64,000 nt of DNA from an uncultured Bacteroidales bacterium (lineage in GTDB: Bacteria > Bacteroidota > Bacteroidia > Bacteroidales > P3), in assembly GCA_900318665.1 (NCBI GenBank), contig ONLQ01000005.1, positions 16,633-80,632 on the forward strand, in the 5' to 3' direction. The notes under the pieces were generated by a model, which saw nothing but the letters and a program-made list of their open reading frames with translations, was not told the DNA's origin and searched no databases. Positions 8,360 to 16,938 of the stretch are shown here, one piece after another (within the stretch, counting starts at the first letter, position 1; each line of letters opens with the position of its first letter). The position numbers and the translations under genes are program-made.

Positions 8360-10858
8360 ATGAAAAAGATTTTAAGTCATATTGTTTTCATTTTTGTGTT
8401 ATTGGTTTTAGCATGTGTGTTTTTCTCTCCGGTATTGGAAGGGAAGGTGATGCCTGCTGGCGACTCAATAAGTTCTTTGGCAATGAATAGAGAAAGTCAT
8501 GTTTTTACCGATGCAACAGGTGATTATACAGCATGGAATAGTTCTCTTTTTAGTGGAATGCCTAATTATCAAATTGGAGGAGGTTGTCCTCAAAAGAATT
8601 TTTGGGGAGACCCTTGGATTTTGCTTCAATTTGGTCGAGGCTCCGATATTGGAATACTATTTCTTTATTTATTAGGATTCTATATTGCATTATTGTCTTT
8701 GGGACTTAGCCCCTGGCTTTCTATTTTTGGCGCAGTTTCTTTTGGTTTTGGCAGTTATAATCTTATAATTCTTGAGGCAGGTCATCTAACTAAGGCCAAC
8801 TGTATGGCTTTAATGATGCCGATTTTTGTCGGGATATTATTGCTGTTGAAAGGTTTTTCAGAACTCTCTTTAAAGAATAAGATTAATTGGAAAAAAGTCA
8901 TAGTAGGATGGATTTTATTTGCAATTTCTTTAACGATTCAGATTAGATTCAATCATATACAGATAACCTATTATACCGCTATCGGTGGCCTGCTGATTGT
9001 GCTGACATATCTGGTCTATGCTATAAAGGATAAATGGCTGGTGCCATACGTTATTGCTGGAGCGATATTGTTAGTCGGTGCTGGTATTGCGGTTGGTAGT
9101 AACGCGCGACTGCTTTTTATCTCGCAGGAGTATGCGAAATACACCATGCGTGGTGGCAGCGAGATAACCGTTACGCCCGAAAACCTGTATAACGACAACG
9201 AACCCAAGAGCGACTATACCTCTACGGGATTGAGCATTGATTACGCCTACAGTTGGAGTTACGGGGTGGGTGAGACCTACACGTTGCTGGTGCCCGGCGC
9301 TATGGGCGGCGGCAGTGGCGAGAGAGTTAGCAAAGAGAGCGCAAGTTTCAAGAATTTCCGCCAACAGCGTGCGCCGCTCTACTGGGGCGACCAGCCGTTC
9401 ACGAGCGGTCCTGTCTATTTTGGCGCCATAGTCATTTTCCTATTCATTTTTGGTTTGTTTGTTGTGAAAGGCCCCGAGCGTTGGTGGCTGCTGGCGGCAA
9501 CTATCGTGAGCATCGTATTGTCGTGGGGACGCCATTTCATGGCGGTAAACGAGTGGCTGTTCTATCACCTGCCATTGTACAGTATGTTCCGCACGCCGTC
9601 GATGGCGCTGGTCTTGGCAAACGTTACGATGGTTTTCATGGCGGTGCTTGCATTGAAGGCGGTTATCGACAACCAGCGTCAGCCCAAGGCAGAGCGTCGC
9701 AACATGCTTCTGCCGCTCTATATATCCGGTGGAATCACTGCGGGCATTATCCTCATAGGACTACTATTCAGCGGTGGACTGACCTACAGCGGCGTGGCCG
9801 ACGAGCAGATGGCGGCTCAGTACAAGGACCAGTGGTCGTTCATACAGAATATCTTTATCCAGGACCGTAAGGCACTGTTCGTTAGCGACTCGTGGCGCTC
9901 GCTGCTCTTCGTGGCGCTGGCATTCGGCGTGCTGTGGCTTTATATCAGCGACAAAATGAAGAAGGCGTGGCTGGCAGTGGTGCCGCTCACGGCGTTGGTT
10001 CTGATAGACCTGTGGGGTGTGGACCGTCGCTATATTGCCAAGGACGACTTCGTGAAGCCCAAGAGCATAGAACTGCGTCCCGAAGCCTACGATGCTGAGA
10101 TTGACCAAATGGCGGCACAGTTTGGTGACAAGGACTACCGCGTGTTCAATCTCGCCGTTAATACCTTCAACGATGCCAAGCCGTCGGCTTTCCATCACCA
10201 GATAGGCGGTTACAGTGCTGTGAAACTGCGCCGCTATCAGGATATTATCGACTTCTATATCAGCCGCCACATCAACTGGCGCGTGCTTGATATGCTGAAT
10301 ATGCGCTATATCGTAACGCCCGACCGGCAGGTGCAGCGCAACCCCAACGCATTGGGCAACTGCTGGTTTGTAGATGACTATCGCTTTGTGCCCGACCCCA
10401 ACGGCGAGATCCTGGCGCTTAATGAGATAGACCCTGCCAAGACTGCCGTGATAGACAGCAGCCAGTGGGCATCGCTGCTGACCGATTTCGTGCCAGCAGA
10501 GGCATCGGAGGGCGATATGATTGAGGAGGAATACCAGACTCCGTATCACCCTGGATATCTGAAATACAGAAGCCATAGTGCAAAAGACCGCATAGCAGTG
10601 TTCAGCGAGGTGTGCTACAAACCCGATTGGTTTGCCTATATAGACGGCAAACCTGCCGAATATTTCCGTGCCAACTACATCCTGCGCGCCATGGTAGTGC
10701 CGGCAGGCGACCATGTGATTGAGTTCCGCAACGAGGCTCCGCGTATGCACAGTCTTGATCACATATCATTAATATTCTCACTATTTTTACTTCTAATAGT
10801 AGTTGTTTTGGGAACATTCTATTATTTAAAAATTCACAAGACAAAGAATGAGCAATAG
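8360..10858 (+). CDS. YfhO-family polytopic membrane protein (GT-C-like)
   Basis: An 832-residue membrane protein with a YfhO layout. The first helix (VFIFVLLVLACVFFSPVL) is followed by a periplasmic loop ending SSLFSGMPNYQIGG, about a dozen transmembrane segments to residue ~570, then a large soluble region (RPEAYDAEIDQMAAQFG) and a last helix near 810. YfhO proteins are thought to act in glycosylation of cell-surface polymers, such as lipoteichoic acid in Firmicutes, using lipid-phosphate sugars; this is family knowledge and no substrate is visible here. The gene is a compositional mosaic: AT-rich to about 9050, GC-rich from there to about 10750, AT-rich again to the stop. Confidence 0.85.
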   Translation: MKKILSHIVFIFVLLVLACVFFSPVLEGKVMPAGDSISSLAMNRESHVFTDATGDYTAWNSSLFSGMPNYQIGGGCPQKNFWGDPWILLQFGRGSDIGILFLYLLGFYIALLSLGLSPWLSIFGAVSFGFGSYNLIILEAGHLTKANCMALMMPIFVGILLLLKGFSELSLKNKINWKKVIVGWILFAISLTIQIRFNHIQITYYTAIGGLLIVLTYLVYAIKDKWLVPYVIAGAILLVGAGIAVGSNARLLFISQEYAKYTMRGGSEITVTPENLYNDNEPKSDYTSTGLSIDYAYSWSYGVGETYTLLVPGAMGGGSGERVSKESASFKNFRQQRAPLYWGDQPFTSGPVYFGAIVIFLFIFGLFVVKGPERWWLLAATIVSIVLSWGRHFMAVNEWLFYHLPLYSMFRTPSMALVLANVTMVFMAVLALKAVIDNQRQPKAERRNMLLPLYISGGITAGIILIGLLFSGGLTYSGVADEQMAAQYKDQWSFIQNIFIQDRKALFVSDSWRSLLFVALAFGVLWLYISDKMKKAWLAVVPLTALVLIDLWGVDRRYIAKDDFVKPKSIELRPEAYDAEIDQMAAQFGDKDYRVFNLAVNTFNDAKPSAFHHQIGGYSAVKLRRYQDIIDFYISRHINWRVLDMLNMRYIVTPDRQVQRNPNALGNCWFVDDYRFVPDPNGEILALNEIDPAKTAVIDSSQWASLLTDFVPAEASEGDMIEEEYQTPYHPGYLKYRSHSAKDRIAVFSEVCYKPDWFAYIDGKPAEYFRANYILRAMVVPAGDHVIEFRNEAPRMHSLDHISLIFSLFLLLIVVVLGTFYYLKIHKTKNEQ

Positions 10859-10872
10859 TTTTTAAAAAAGAG

Positions 10873-11691
10873 ATGCTCCATATTTCAATAATAGTACCCG
10901 TATACAATTCTGCACAATATATTGAGCGGTGTTTCCTGTCGTTGATACATCAAACACTGGATGATATTGAGATTATATTTGTAGATGATCATGGAATAGA
11001 CGATAGTATTGCAATCTTACATGATTTGATTCGGCAATACGATGGAAAGAAGATTATACGAATGCTATCTACAGAAAGAAACTCTGGGCCAGGTGTTGCG
11101 AGGAATTTAGGATTAGAGAACGCCAATGGTGAGTATGTCGCTTTTGTTGATAGCGATGATGCTATTAGTCCAGACTTCGGAGAAATGTTATATACTGCTA
11201 TTAAAGTGCATGATGCCGATTTGTGCTTGTGTAATTTGACAAGATTATATCCTAATGGGGATAGAATAGATGGTGTGAATCCGCCAGTTGTTTCTGGTAT
11301 GTTTATTGGCAGGAATAAAAAGAAATATTTGTACCAGTATACCTCTTTTTTTACTACATATTTATATAAACGAGAATTGATAAAGAATTATAATATTGTT
11401 TTTCCCTCAACACATTGTGCTGAAGATAGTTGTTTTTTAGGTTGTTGTTTATTAGCGGCAGAGAGGATTGCTGCAATTGATCGTAGTTTGTATTTCTATC
11501 ATATTAATTCTGTGTCTGTAAGTCAAAAAAAAGATGGGAAGAGGGGCAAAGCGAGGCTTGCATCATTCTCTATTTTAAGACGGTTTGCAAAGAGAAATGG
11601 TTTTTATTGTCCATATATCTTTAGCATTGAAAATCTTATTTTTAGGAAAGGGTATATTTTGGCATTTCAAGATTGGTTGAAATCATTGTGA
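10873..11691 (+). CDS. Family 2 glycosyltransferase
   Basis: A 272-residue GT2 enzyme. It opens directly with ISIIVPVYNSAQYIERC at residue 4, has VDDHGIDDS near 38 and the metal-binding DSDD at 93-96, then the short acceptor-side region with TYLYKRELI and AEDSCFLGCCLL, the latter resembling the ED motif of wzz/wzy-linked GT2 proteins. No membrane segments. It starts 14 bp after yfhO and is strongly AT-rich, unlike the 3' part of yfhO. Likely adds one sugar to the repeat unit of the surface polysaccharide. Donor unknown. Confidence 0.88.
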   Translation: MLHISIIVPVYNSAQYIERCFLSLIHQTLDDIEIIFVDDHGIDDSIAILHDLIRQYDGKKIIRMLSTERNSGPGVARNLGLENANGEYVAFVDSDDAISPDFGEMLYTAIKVHDADLCLCNLTRLYPNGDRIDGVNPPVVSGMFIGRNKKKYLYQYTSFFTTYLYKRELIKNYNIVFPSTHCAEDSCFLGCCLLAAERIAAIDRSLYFYHINSVSVSQKKDGKRGKARLASFSILRRFAKRNGFYCPYIFSIENLIFRKGYILAFQDWLKSL

Positions 11692-11706
11692 TAGACCTTT
11701 TTTATT

Positions 11707-12801
11707 GTGCGTAAACTCCTTTATATCCGAGAAAAAATTGAAGAATCAATGCCGAATGGTGTTGAGATGCAAAGCCTGACTAATTTCAAAATTATATCAG
11801 GAATCATTGGTTCTGCGGATATGACGACTTGTTATATACGCAATGAGTCTTCTAGATGCACTTTTTTCGATAATCTGAACAAGGCATTCTTTACGCTTTT
11901 CAACTATTATTATGGACTTACTCCCATGCGGACGAGGCGTATATGTCGCGAGGCGATGAAATATGACTATGTTTTTATTGACCGCAGTGTGTTTGGCGTT
12001 ATTGCCAAGCGTCTGAGACGGATGAACTACCCGGGGCGTGTTATCTCGTTTTTCCACAACGTGGAGGTGGACTATTTCGATGCCAAATTGTCGCAACGAA
12101 ATCCTTTCCGTGGAATCATGCTACGATGCGTTGATGCCAACGACCGCTATGCCTGCCGCTATTCGGACAGAATAATAGCGCTGAACCCTCGAGATGATGG
12201 GGAATTGATGAAACGTTACGGTAGGAGGGCCGACGTGCTTATCCCTGTGGCATTCAAGGACCGTGTGCCCGATTTGCGAAATCAGGATAGGATGACATCC
12301 CCAAGACCGCTGTGCCTGTTTCTTGGCGCTTATTTTCCACCAAACAACGAGGGTATAGTATGGTTTCTGAAAAATGTCCTGCCAAGGGTTGATATACAGA
12401 TGCTTGTGGTAGGAAAGGGCATGGCGCGGCTGGTGGAGGAAGAACCCTTGATGCGTGGCATAGAGGTGGTGAGCGATGCCCCTGATGTGAAACCCTATAT
12501 GGAAATGGCCGATATAATGGTTCTGCCAATATTCAAGGGCAGCGGCATGAAGGTGAAGACTTGCGAGAGCCTGATGTTTGGGAAGAACATCATAGCCACC
12601 GACGAGGCCTTGGAGGGTTACGATGTGGATGGAACGAAGATAGGCGGACGCTGCAACACGGCAGACGAATTTATATCGTGCATAAATGATTTTATTGCTC
12701 ACCCCCGTCCTCGTTTCAACGATTACGCCCGCTCTGTTTATCTTGAAAAATACTCCGAGGCAGCCGTAAAAAAACTTTTTGAAAAGATTTTGTATGATTG
12801 A
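11707..12801 (+). CDS. GT4-type glycosyltransferase (GT-B fold), last gene of the cluster
   Basis: The C-terminal half has the GT-B donor-binding layout: LCLFLGAYFPPNNEGIVWFL, then QMLVVGKG, DVKPYMEMADIMVLPIF and KGSGMKVKTCESLMFG, with the catalytic Glu near residue 285 followed by KNIIATDEALEG. The start is a GTG at 11707 (MRKLLYIREKI); an ATG 14 codons later is possible. Length 364 aa. The first ~220 bp are AT-rich like the preceding gene and the remainder is GC-rich, a second joint of the kind seen in yfhO. It ends the polysaccharide cluster; the next gene has its own promoter. Confidence 0.85.
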   Translation: MRKLLYIREKIEESMPNGVEMQSLTNFKIISGIIGSADMTTCYIRNESSRCTFFDNLNKAFFTLFNYYYGLTPMRTRRICREAMKYDYVFIDRSVFGVIAKRLRRMNYPGRVISFFHNVEVDYFDAKLSQRNPFRGIMLRCVDANDRYACRYSDRIIALNPRDDGELMKRYGRRADVLIPVAFKDRVPDLRNQDRMTSPRPLCLFLGAYFPPNNEGIVWFLKNVLPRVDIQMLVVGKGMARLVEEEPLMRGIEVVSDAPDVKPYMEMADIMVLPIFKGSGMKVKTCESLMFGKNIIATDEALEGYDVDGTKIGGRCNTADEFISCINDFIAHPRPRFNDYARSVYLEKYSEAAVKKLFEKILYD

Positions 12802-12823
12802 ACGCAGACTTCGGATTCGATAA

Positions 12824-12855
12824 GTTGCTCATTTTAGCAAATAATCGTAATTTTG
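12824..12855 (+). promoter_or_regulatory. Predicted Bacteroidetes-type promoter for the AAA/PD-(D/E)XK gene
   Basis: A -7 box TAATTTTG at 12848-12855 matches the Bacteroidetes consensus TAnnTTTG. A weaker -33 element (GTTG, 12824-12827) lies about 20 bp upstream. The coding start follows 62 bp later. The call rests on consensus and spacing only. Confidence 0.45.
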
Positions 12856-12917
12856 CAATCTGAACATTTTTTGTTTGGATTGCTTTTTTTATCGGGGTGT
12901 AATATATTGCAAACGTC

Positions 12918-14477
12918 ATGACACAAATACGGAAACTGCCTTTGGGCATACAGACTTTTGAGGAGTTACGGAAAAAAGGTTGCCTCTATGTCGATAAGAC
13001 CGACATGGTATGGCATATTGCAAATGATAATAAATACAATTATCTGAGTCGTCCACGGAGGTTTGGTAAGTCGCTGTTGGCCTCGACGTTGCATAGTTAC
13101 TTTGAGGGACGAAAGGACTTGTTTGAGGGGTTGAAAATAACGGAGATGGAGCAGGTCTGGGTAGCTCGCCCAGTGTTCCATTTTGATATGAGTATTATGG
13201 GGAGTAATTATGAGGATTTTCGAAGCAACTTATATCTAACTGTGAAGGAATACGGAAGTCTTTATGGTGAAACAAAATACGAAACGGCAGGCAAATGTTT
13301 TGCCGACTTGATTCGCAAAGCGCATGAGGTGACAGGGCAAACAGTTGCTATCATCATTGACGAATATGACAAGCCTATAAGAAATACGCTTTATACAGAC
13401 GACCATGATGCAACACGTTCTTATTATAGAGATTTCCTATCGGTATTGAAATCCGAAGGGGGGCATATCCATAATGTTTTCATCACGGGCATAGCAAAGT
13501 TCACACAGTTGAGTCTTTTTAGCGCACTCAACACGTTGCGAAATCTTAGTTTTGAAACGAGATACGCTGCAGTATGCGGCCTAACGAATGACGAAATAGA
13601 CCTATGCTTGAAGCCAGAGATAAACACTATGGCAGAAAAAATGGGATTGACATTTGAGCAACTACGTCAACGGCTACGTGAGTATTATGATGGCTACCAT
13701 TTTACGGAGGATCTTATTGATGTCTATAACCCAACAAGTCTGCTGACTGCTCTTGATGATAAAAAGATACGCAATAATTGGGCGTCGGACGGTGCTACAC
13801 TGCTGCTACCTACCATAATAAGAGAGAATAATATCGACATTGAGCAGATGGATAATGTGACCGTTGGACGCACAGAGTTGGAAACTTCCGACTACCTGCT
13901 GTCCAAGCCAGCGGTGTCACTCTATCAGATGGGATATCTGACGATAAAGGATTTTGACGAATGGAACTACACTCTTGGTTTCTCAAATGCCGAGGTGCGT
14001 CAGACCATGAGCGACATTATTTTGCCCAACATTATGCCAGCCCTTAATGACTCGTCTCGTGCCAATGCTTTGGGACAGATGGCCTCGGCGATGGATAAGG
14101 GTGATGGAGATAAAGCAATGGAATACATCTCGCAATTGGTGGCTGCCGCTCCCTATGACAATCAGAAACACAAACTTTTGGAGAGTCATTTCCAGTTCCT
14201 GTTGAGTATGATGTTCTATTCTGTTGGATTCAACGTTCAGCAAGAGGTGCGAGTGGCTGCGGGGCGGATAGACATGGTGGTTACTACCCGCCATCAACTT
14301 TACGTTATAGAGTTGAAATTGTCTGATAACGGTGGAGCCATGGCTGCAATGGAACAAATGTCTGCTCGCCGCTATGTGGATGCCTATAGTGCCGAGTATC
14401 GTCAACTAAATCAGTTGGCAATAGAGTTCGACAACAAGACCCATTGCGTCAATCGTTGGATATGGCAACGCTTTTAG
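12918..14477 (+). CDS. AAA-ATPase-like / PD-(D/E)XK nuclease family protein
   Basis: A member of the large Bacteroidetes and anaerobe family pairing an N-terminal AAA-ATPase-like domain with a C-terminal PD-(D/E)XK nuclease-like domain (DUF1703). N-terminal marks are LPLGIQTFEELRKKGCLYVDKT and the P-loop-like SRPRRFGKSLL (44-54). The Walker B-like IIIDEYDKP lies near residue 150. The nuclease-like core is GRIDMVV...YVIELKLS near residues 450-475, with Asp and the Glu-x-Lys pair present. Length 519 aa is typical. These genes are often multicopy and have been suspected to be mobile or defence-related, but their role is unproven. It sits just outside the polysaccharide cluster. Confidence 0.85.
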   Translation: MTQIRKLPLGIQTFEELRKKGCLYVDKTDMVWHIANDNKYNYLSRPRRFGKSLLASTLHSYFEGRKDLFEGLKITEMEQVWVARPVFHFDMSIMGSNYEDFRSNLYLTVKEYGSLYGETKYETAGKCFADLIRKAHEVTGQTVAIIIDEYDKPIRNTLYTDDHDATRSYYRDFLSVLKSEGGHIHNVFITGIAKFTQLSLFSALNTLRNLSFETRYAAVCGLTNDEIDLCLKPEINTMAEKMGLTFEQLRQRLREYYDGYHFTEDLIDVYNPTSLLTALDDKKIRNNWASDGATLLLPTIIRENNIDIEQMDNVTVGRTELETSDYLLSKPAVSLYQMGYLTIKDFDEWNYTLGFSNAEVRQTMSDIILPNIMPALNDSSRANALGQMASAMDKGDGDKAMEYISQLVAAAPYDNQKHKLLESHFQFLLSMMFYSVGFNVQQEVRVAAGRIDMVVTTRHQLYVIELKLSDNGGAMAAMEQMSARRYVDAYSAEYRQLNQLAIEFDNKTHCVNRWIWQRF

Positions 14478-14572
14478 AAAAACGGCATTGACATCATACA
14501 TAACGAGTGTTGCAAATACGGATTTTATTTGATAAATCCTAAACTCCGAAAATCCAAAATATTTTGTAATTT

Positions 14573-14603
14573 CGCAATCGATTTTGGCTTATTGGTACTT
14601 TTG
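14573..14603 (+). promoter_or_regulatory. Predicted promoter for the threonine dehydrogenase gene
   Basis: TACTTTTG at 14596-14603 matches the Bacteroidetes -7 box and is followed by CAATC as in many Bacteroidales promoters. A degenerate -33 element (TTCG) lies about 21 bp upstream. The start codon is 75 bp downstream. The rest of the 200-bp gap (14478-14677) shows nothing beyond a weak hairpin near 14520-14540. Confidence 0.4.
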
Positions 14604-14677
14604 CAATCATAAGATATAAAGTGCATTAGAACCATACGGTCGTAGAAAAACAAAGTATAAAAACAAACTCTATAACT

Positions 14678-15625
14678 ATGAAAAAGATTCTTATTGTTGG
14701 TGCCGGCGGACAGATTGGTTCGGAACTTACCCGCGTGCTGCGCGACACCTATGGCGACAGCAACGTGATTTGCAGCGACCTGCGTCCCCTCAAAGGCGAC
14801 CCCTATGAGCGCGGCCCCATCGAGCGCATCGACTCTACGCAGATTATGCAGATAGCCGAGGCTGTTAAGAAATACGAGATTGATACTATCTACAACCTCG
14901 CCGCAATATTGAGCGCTACCGCCGAACTGAACCCCATGCTGGGTTGGAACGTTGGCATCGGCTCGCTGGTGAACTGCCTTGAAGTGGCCCGCTTGTTCGG
15001 CTGCGCTATGTTCACCCCGAGTTCTATCGGCGCTTTCGGTCCCTCGACTCCTCACGACAACACTCCGCAGGACACCATACAGCGTCCTAACACTATCTAC
15101 GGTGTGACGAAGGTGACGGGCGAGTTGCTCTCCGACTACTATTTCACCCGCTTTGGCGTTGACACGCGCTCGGTGCGTTTCCCCGGCCTCATCAGTTATC
15201 AGACTCTTCCCGGCGGTGGCACTACCGACTACGCTGTGGAGATTTACTATGCCGCTGTGAAGGGCGAGAAATTCACCTGCCCGCTGAACCCCGGCACTTA
15301 TATGGACATGATGTATATGCCTGACGCTCTCAAGGCTATGGTTGACATCATGGAGGCTGACCCCACGAAACTCGTTCACCGCAACAGTTTCAACGTCACG
15401 TCGATGAGTTTCGACCCCGAAATCATCTACGCCGCCATCAAGAAACGCTATCCCAATTTCGTGATGGAGTACAAGCCCGAACCCATTAAGCAGGCTATTG
15501 CCGACAGTTGGCCCAACAAGATGGACGACAGTTGTGCCCGCAACGAATGGGGCTGGGCTCCGCAGTACGACCTCGACCGTATGACGGACGACATGATTCT
15601 CAACCTCAAGAAGAAACTGCTGTAA
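14678..15625 (+). CDS. L-threonine 3-dehydrogenase, SDR type
   Basis: Oxidises L-threonine to 2-amino-3-ketobutyrate with NAD, in the cytoplasm, feeding glycine and acetyl-CoA through KBL. It is a short-chain dehydrogenase: Rossmann motif VGAGGQIGSEL at 7-17, NLAAILSA, catalytic SSIGAFG near 110-118 and YGVTK near 140-145. The family-specific PGLISYQTLPGGGTTDYA follows near 168. Length 315 aa is normal for this bacterial/archaeal SDR type, as opposed to the zinc MDR type. Single-gene unit: predicted promoter upstream and a strong terminator 20 bp after the stop. GC-rich, core-genome composition. Confidence 0.9.
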   Translation: MKKILIVGAGGQIGSELTRVLRDTYGDSNVICSDLRPLKGDPYERGPIERIDSTQIMQIAEAVKKYEIDTIYNLAAILSATAELNPMLGWNVGIGSLVNCLEVARLFGCAMFTPSSIGAFGPSTPHDNTPQDTIQRPNTIYGVTKVTGELLSDYYFTRFGVDTRSVRFPGLISYQTLPGGGTTDYAVEIYYAAVKGEKFTCPLNPGTYMDMMYMPDALKAMVDIMEADPTKLVHRNSFNVTSMSFDPEIIYAAIKKRYPNFVMEYKPEPIKQAIADSWPNKMDDSCARNEWGWAPQYDLDRMTDDMILNLKKKLL

Positions 15626-15644
15626 TCACAACAGCAAATCATAC

Positions 15645-15684
15645 AACAACAGCCAGCGCATTTGCACTGGCTGTTGTTTTTTTC
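15645..15684 (+). terminator. Rho-independent terminator of the threonine dehydrogenase gene
   Basis: A perfect 12-bp stem (AACAACAGCCAG at 15645-15656 with CTGGCTGTTGTT at 15667-15678) around a 10-base loop, followed by a T run. It begins 20 bp after the stop. Confidence 0.85.
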
Positions 15685-15706
15685 TTGCCTCTACCCTACC
15701 CCGCAA

Positions 15707-16333
15707 TCATATCTTCAGCGTTTTTATCGTTTCTTGCAGGCGGTCAAGATAGAGGGCGGCTTGCTGTCCATCCATCTGGGCATGATGAAACTGCATAGAG
15801 ACTGGCAATGTGGTGCGGAACAAGCCTTTGCGATAACTTCCCCAAGCAATGAACGGGTTGTTCCAATAGCCCGAATGGGCGTTGATGACGGCATCTATAT
15901 CGTATTTGACCAAAGCCGACGTGCCAATACACATAAGGCTGTCGCACATATCGTTGTAGATACCCGTCTCCGCCACCTCGCGTGTCAATCGGTCATAGTC
16001 GGCTGAAAACTTTTGGAAATCATCAGTAAACGGTATGTCGCAATATTGTATGCCACCCTTATTAACATTGACTATCACATCGATACATAAACCGTCGAAA
16101 CGATGGAACACATCGCCCACTGGCAGTTGGAACATCTCGTCGATGCCTGTGGCCGCTTGGCCGATGCAATAGCACAACAGCTTGTTAAACTTCAAACCTT
16201 TGCGACGCGACATACGCACCAGTCTGCTGACATCGAGAGTCTTCAAAAATGTAACCATCGGCGTAGGCGAATTGCGCCACAACTCGAAAGCAGCAGCACG
16301 CGACGTCTCTTTAGGTTCTACTATCTGATACAT
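15707..16333 (-). CDS. Chloramphenicol acetyltransferase-like CoA-dependent acyltransferase
   Basis: A 208-residue CAT-fold protein. The catalytic motif HHAQMDG (from His183) matches the family HHxxxDG, and FNKLLCYCIGQAAT and GTSALVKYDID occupy their expected positions. CAT enzymes acetylate chloramphenicol from acetyl-CoA as trimers, but many Bacteroidales CAT homologues are of unknown substrate, and an intact motif alone does not show resistance. It is convergent with the threonine dehydrogenase gene. It lies 51 bp downstream of the deaminase gene on the same strand and may be co-transcribed with it. Confidence 0.85.
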   Translation of the reverse strand: MYQIVEPKETSRAAAFELWRNSPTPMVTFLKTLDVSRLVRMSRRKGLKFNKLLCYCIGQAATGIDEMFQLPVGDVFHRFDGLCIDVIVNVNKGGIQYCDIPFTDDFQKFSADYDRLTREVAETGIYNDMCDSLMCIGTSALVKYDIDAVINAHSGYWNNPFIAWGSYRKGLFRTTLPVSMQFHHAQMDGQQAALYLDRLQETIKTLKI

Positions 16334-16384
16334 TGTAATTATTCGTTTTTCTTGAAGACGCGATAGCCCCCAAAACGCACTACA

Positions 16385-16870
16385 TCAATATTCTATCTTA
16401 TCCTCTTTCTCGCGCCACGCTATAAAAGGGGCCTGGGCCTCGGAGCGCATCATATTGGTGGAGGGTATAGCGCGATGCTCGTAGGGCAGGGCTATTTCCT
16501 CGTAGATGAAATGGTCGTCGAAGTCTATCTGCGCGGCGTCTTGCTGCGTGCCACCATAATAGATATGGCGCAGGCCAGCCCAATAGATAGCGCTGAGGCA
16601 CATCGGGCAAGGCTCGCAAGAGGTGTAGATATCACAACCGTCAAGTTTGAACACCTGCAGCCGACGGCAGGCCTCGCGTATGGCGCTCACCTCTGCGTGT
16701 GCCGTAGGGTCGCACGAAGCGGTGACGCGGTTCACGCCAGTGGCAACAATCTCGCCATCCTTAACTATAACCGCGCCAAAGGGGCCTCCGCCATTCGCCA
16801 CGTTCTCCGTAGCCAGCCGTATGGCCTCGCTCATAAAGACATTATGGTCATTGTTTTTCATCATTGTCAT
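16385..16870 (-). CDS. Nucleoside deaminase family protein, guanine deaminase-like
   Basis: A zinc-dependent cytidine-deaminase-fold enzyme. Zinc ligands are His58 in HAE with catalytic Glu60, and the Cys pair in SCEPCPMC (Cys88, Cys91). The N-terminal NGGGPFGAVIVKDG and the tail with EIALPYEHRAIPS resemble bacterial guanine deaminases, which convert guanine to xanthine, more than tRNA adenosine deaminases. Length 161 aa is normal. The start is taken at 16870; two further ATG codons lie within the next three codons. A predicted promoter lies directly upstream, divergent from the next gene. Confidence 0.85.
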   Translation of the reverse strand: MTMMKNNDHNVFMSEAIRLATENVANGGGPFGAVIVKDGEIVATGVNRVTASCDPTAHAEVSAIREACRRLQVFKLDGCDIYTSCEPCPMCLSAIYWAGLRHIYYGGTQQDAAQIDFDDHFIYEEIALPYEHRAIPSTNMMRSEAQAPFIAWREKEDKIEY

Positions 16871-16887
16871 TATTCATAAACAAAATG

Positions 16888-16921
16888 CAAAAGTACAAAT
16901 TTAATTCCGTAAATTTGCAAA
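16888..16921 (-). promoter_or_regulatory. Predicted promoter of the deaminase gene
   Basis: On the minus strand, TACTTTTG (16895-16888) matches the -7 box, with TTTG (16921-16918) 22 bp upstream. It overlaps a plus-strand -7-like box, so the 68-bp gap looks like a divergent promoter. Confidence 0.5.
16910..16917 (+). promoter_or_regulatory. Possible -7 box for the EEP-family gene
   Basis: TAAATTTG at 16910-16917 matches TAnnTTTG, 22 bp before the start at 16939. No clear -33 box is seen at the right distance, so the call is weak. Confidence 0.35.
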
Positions 16922-16938
16922 CTCATTGAACAAGCCGT

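Noticed and set aside
15707-16333. A chloramphenicol-resistance gene
   Set aside because: The CAT fold and motif are present, but the context is housekeeping and nothing shows resistance; it was called only as CAT-like.
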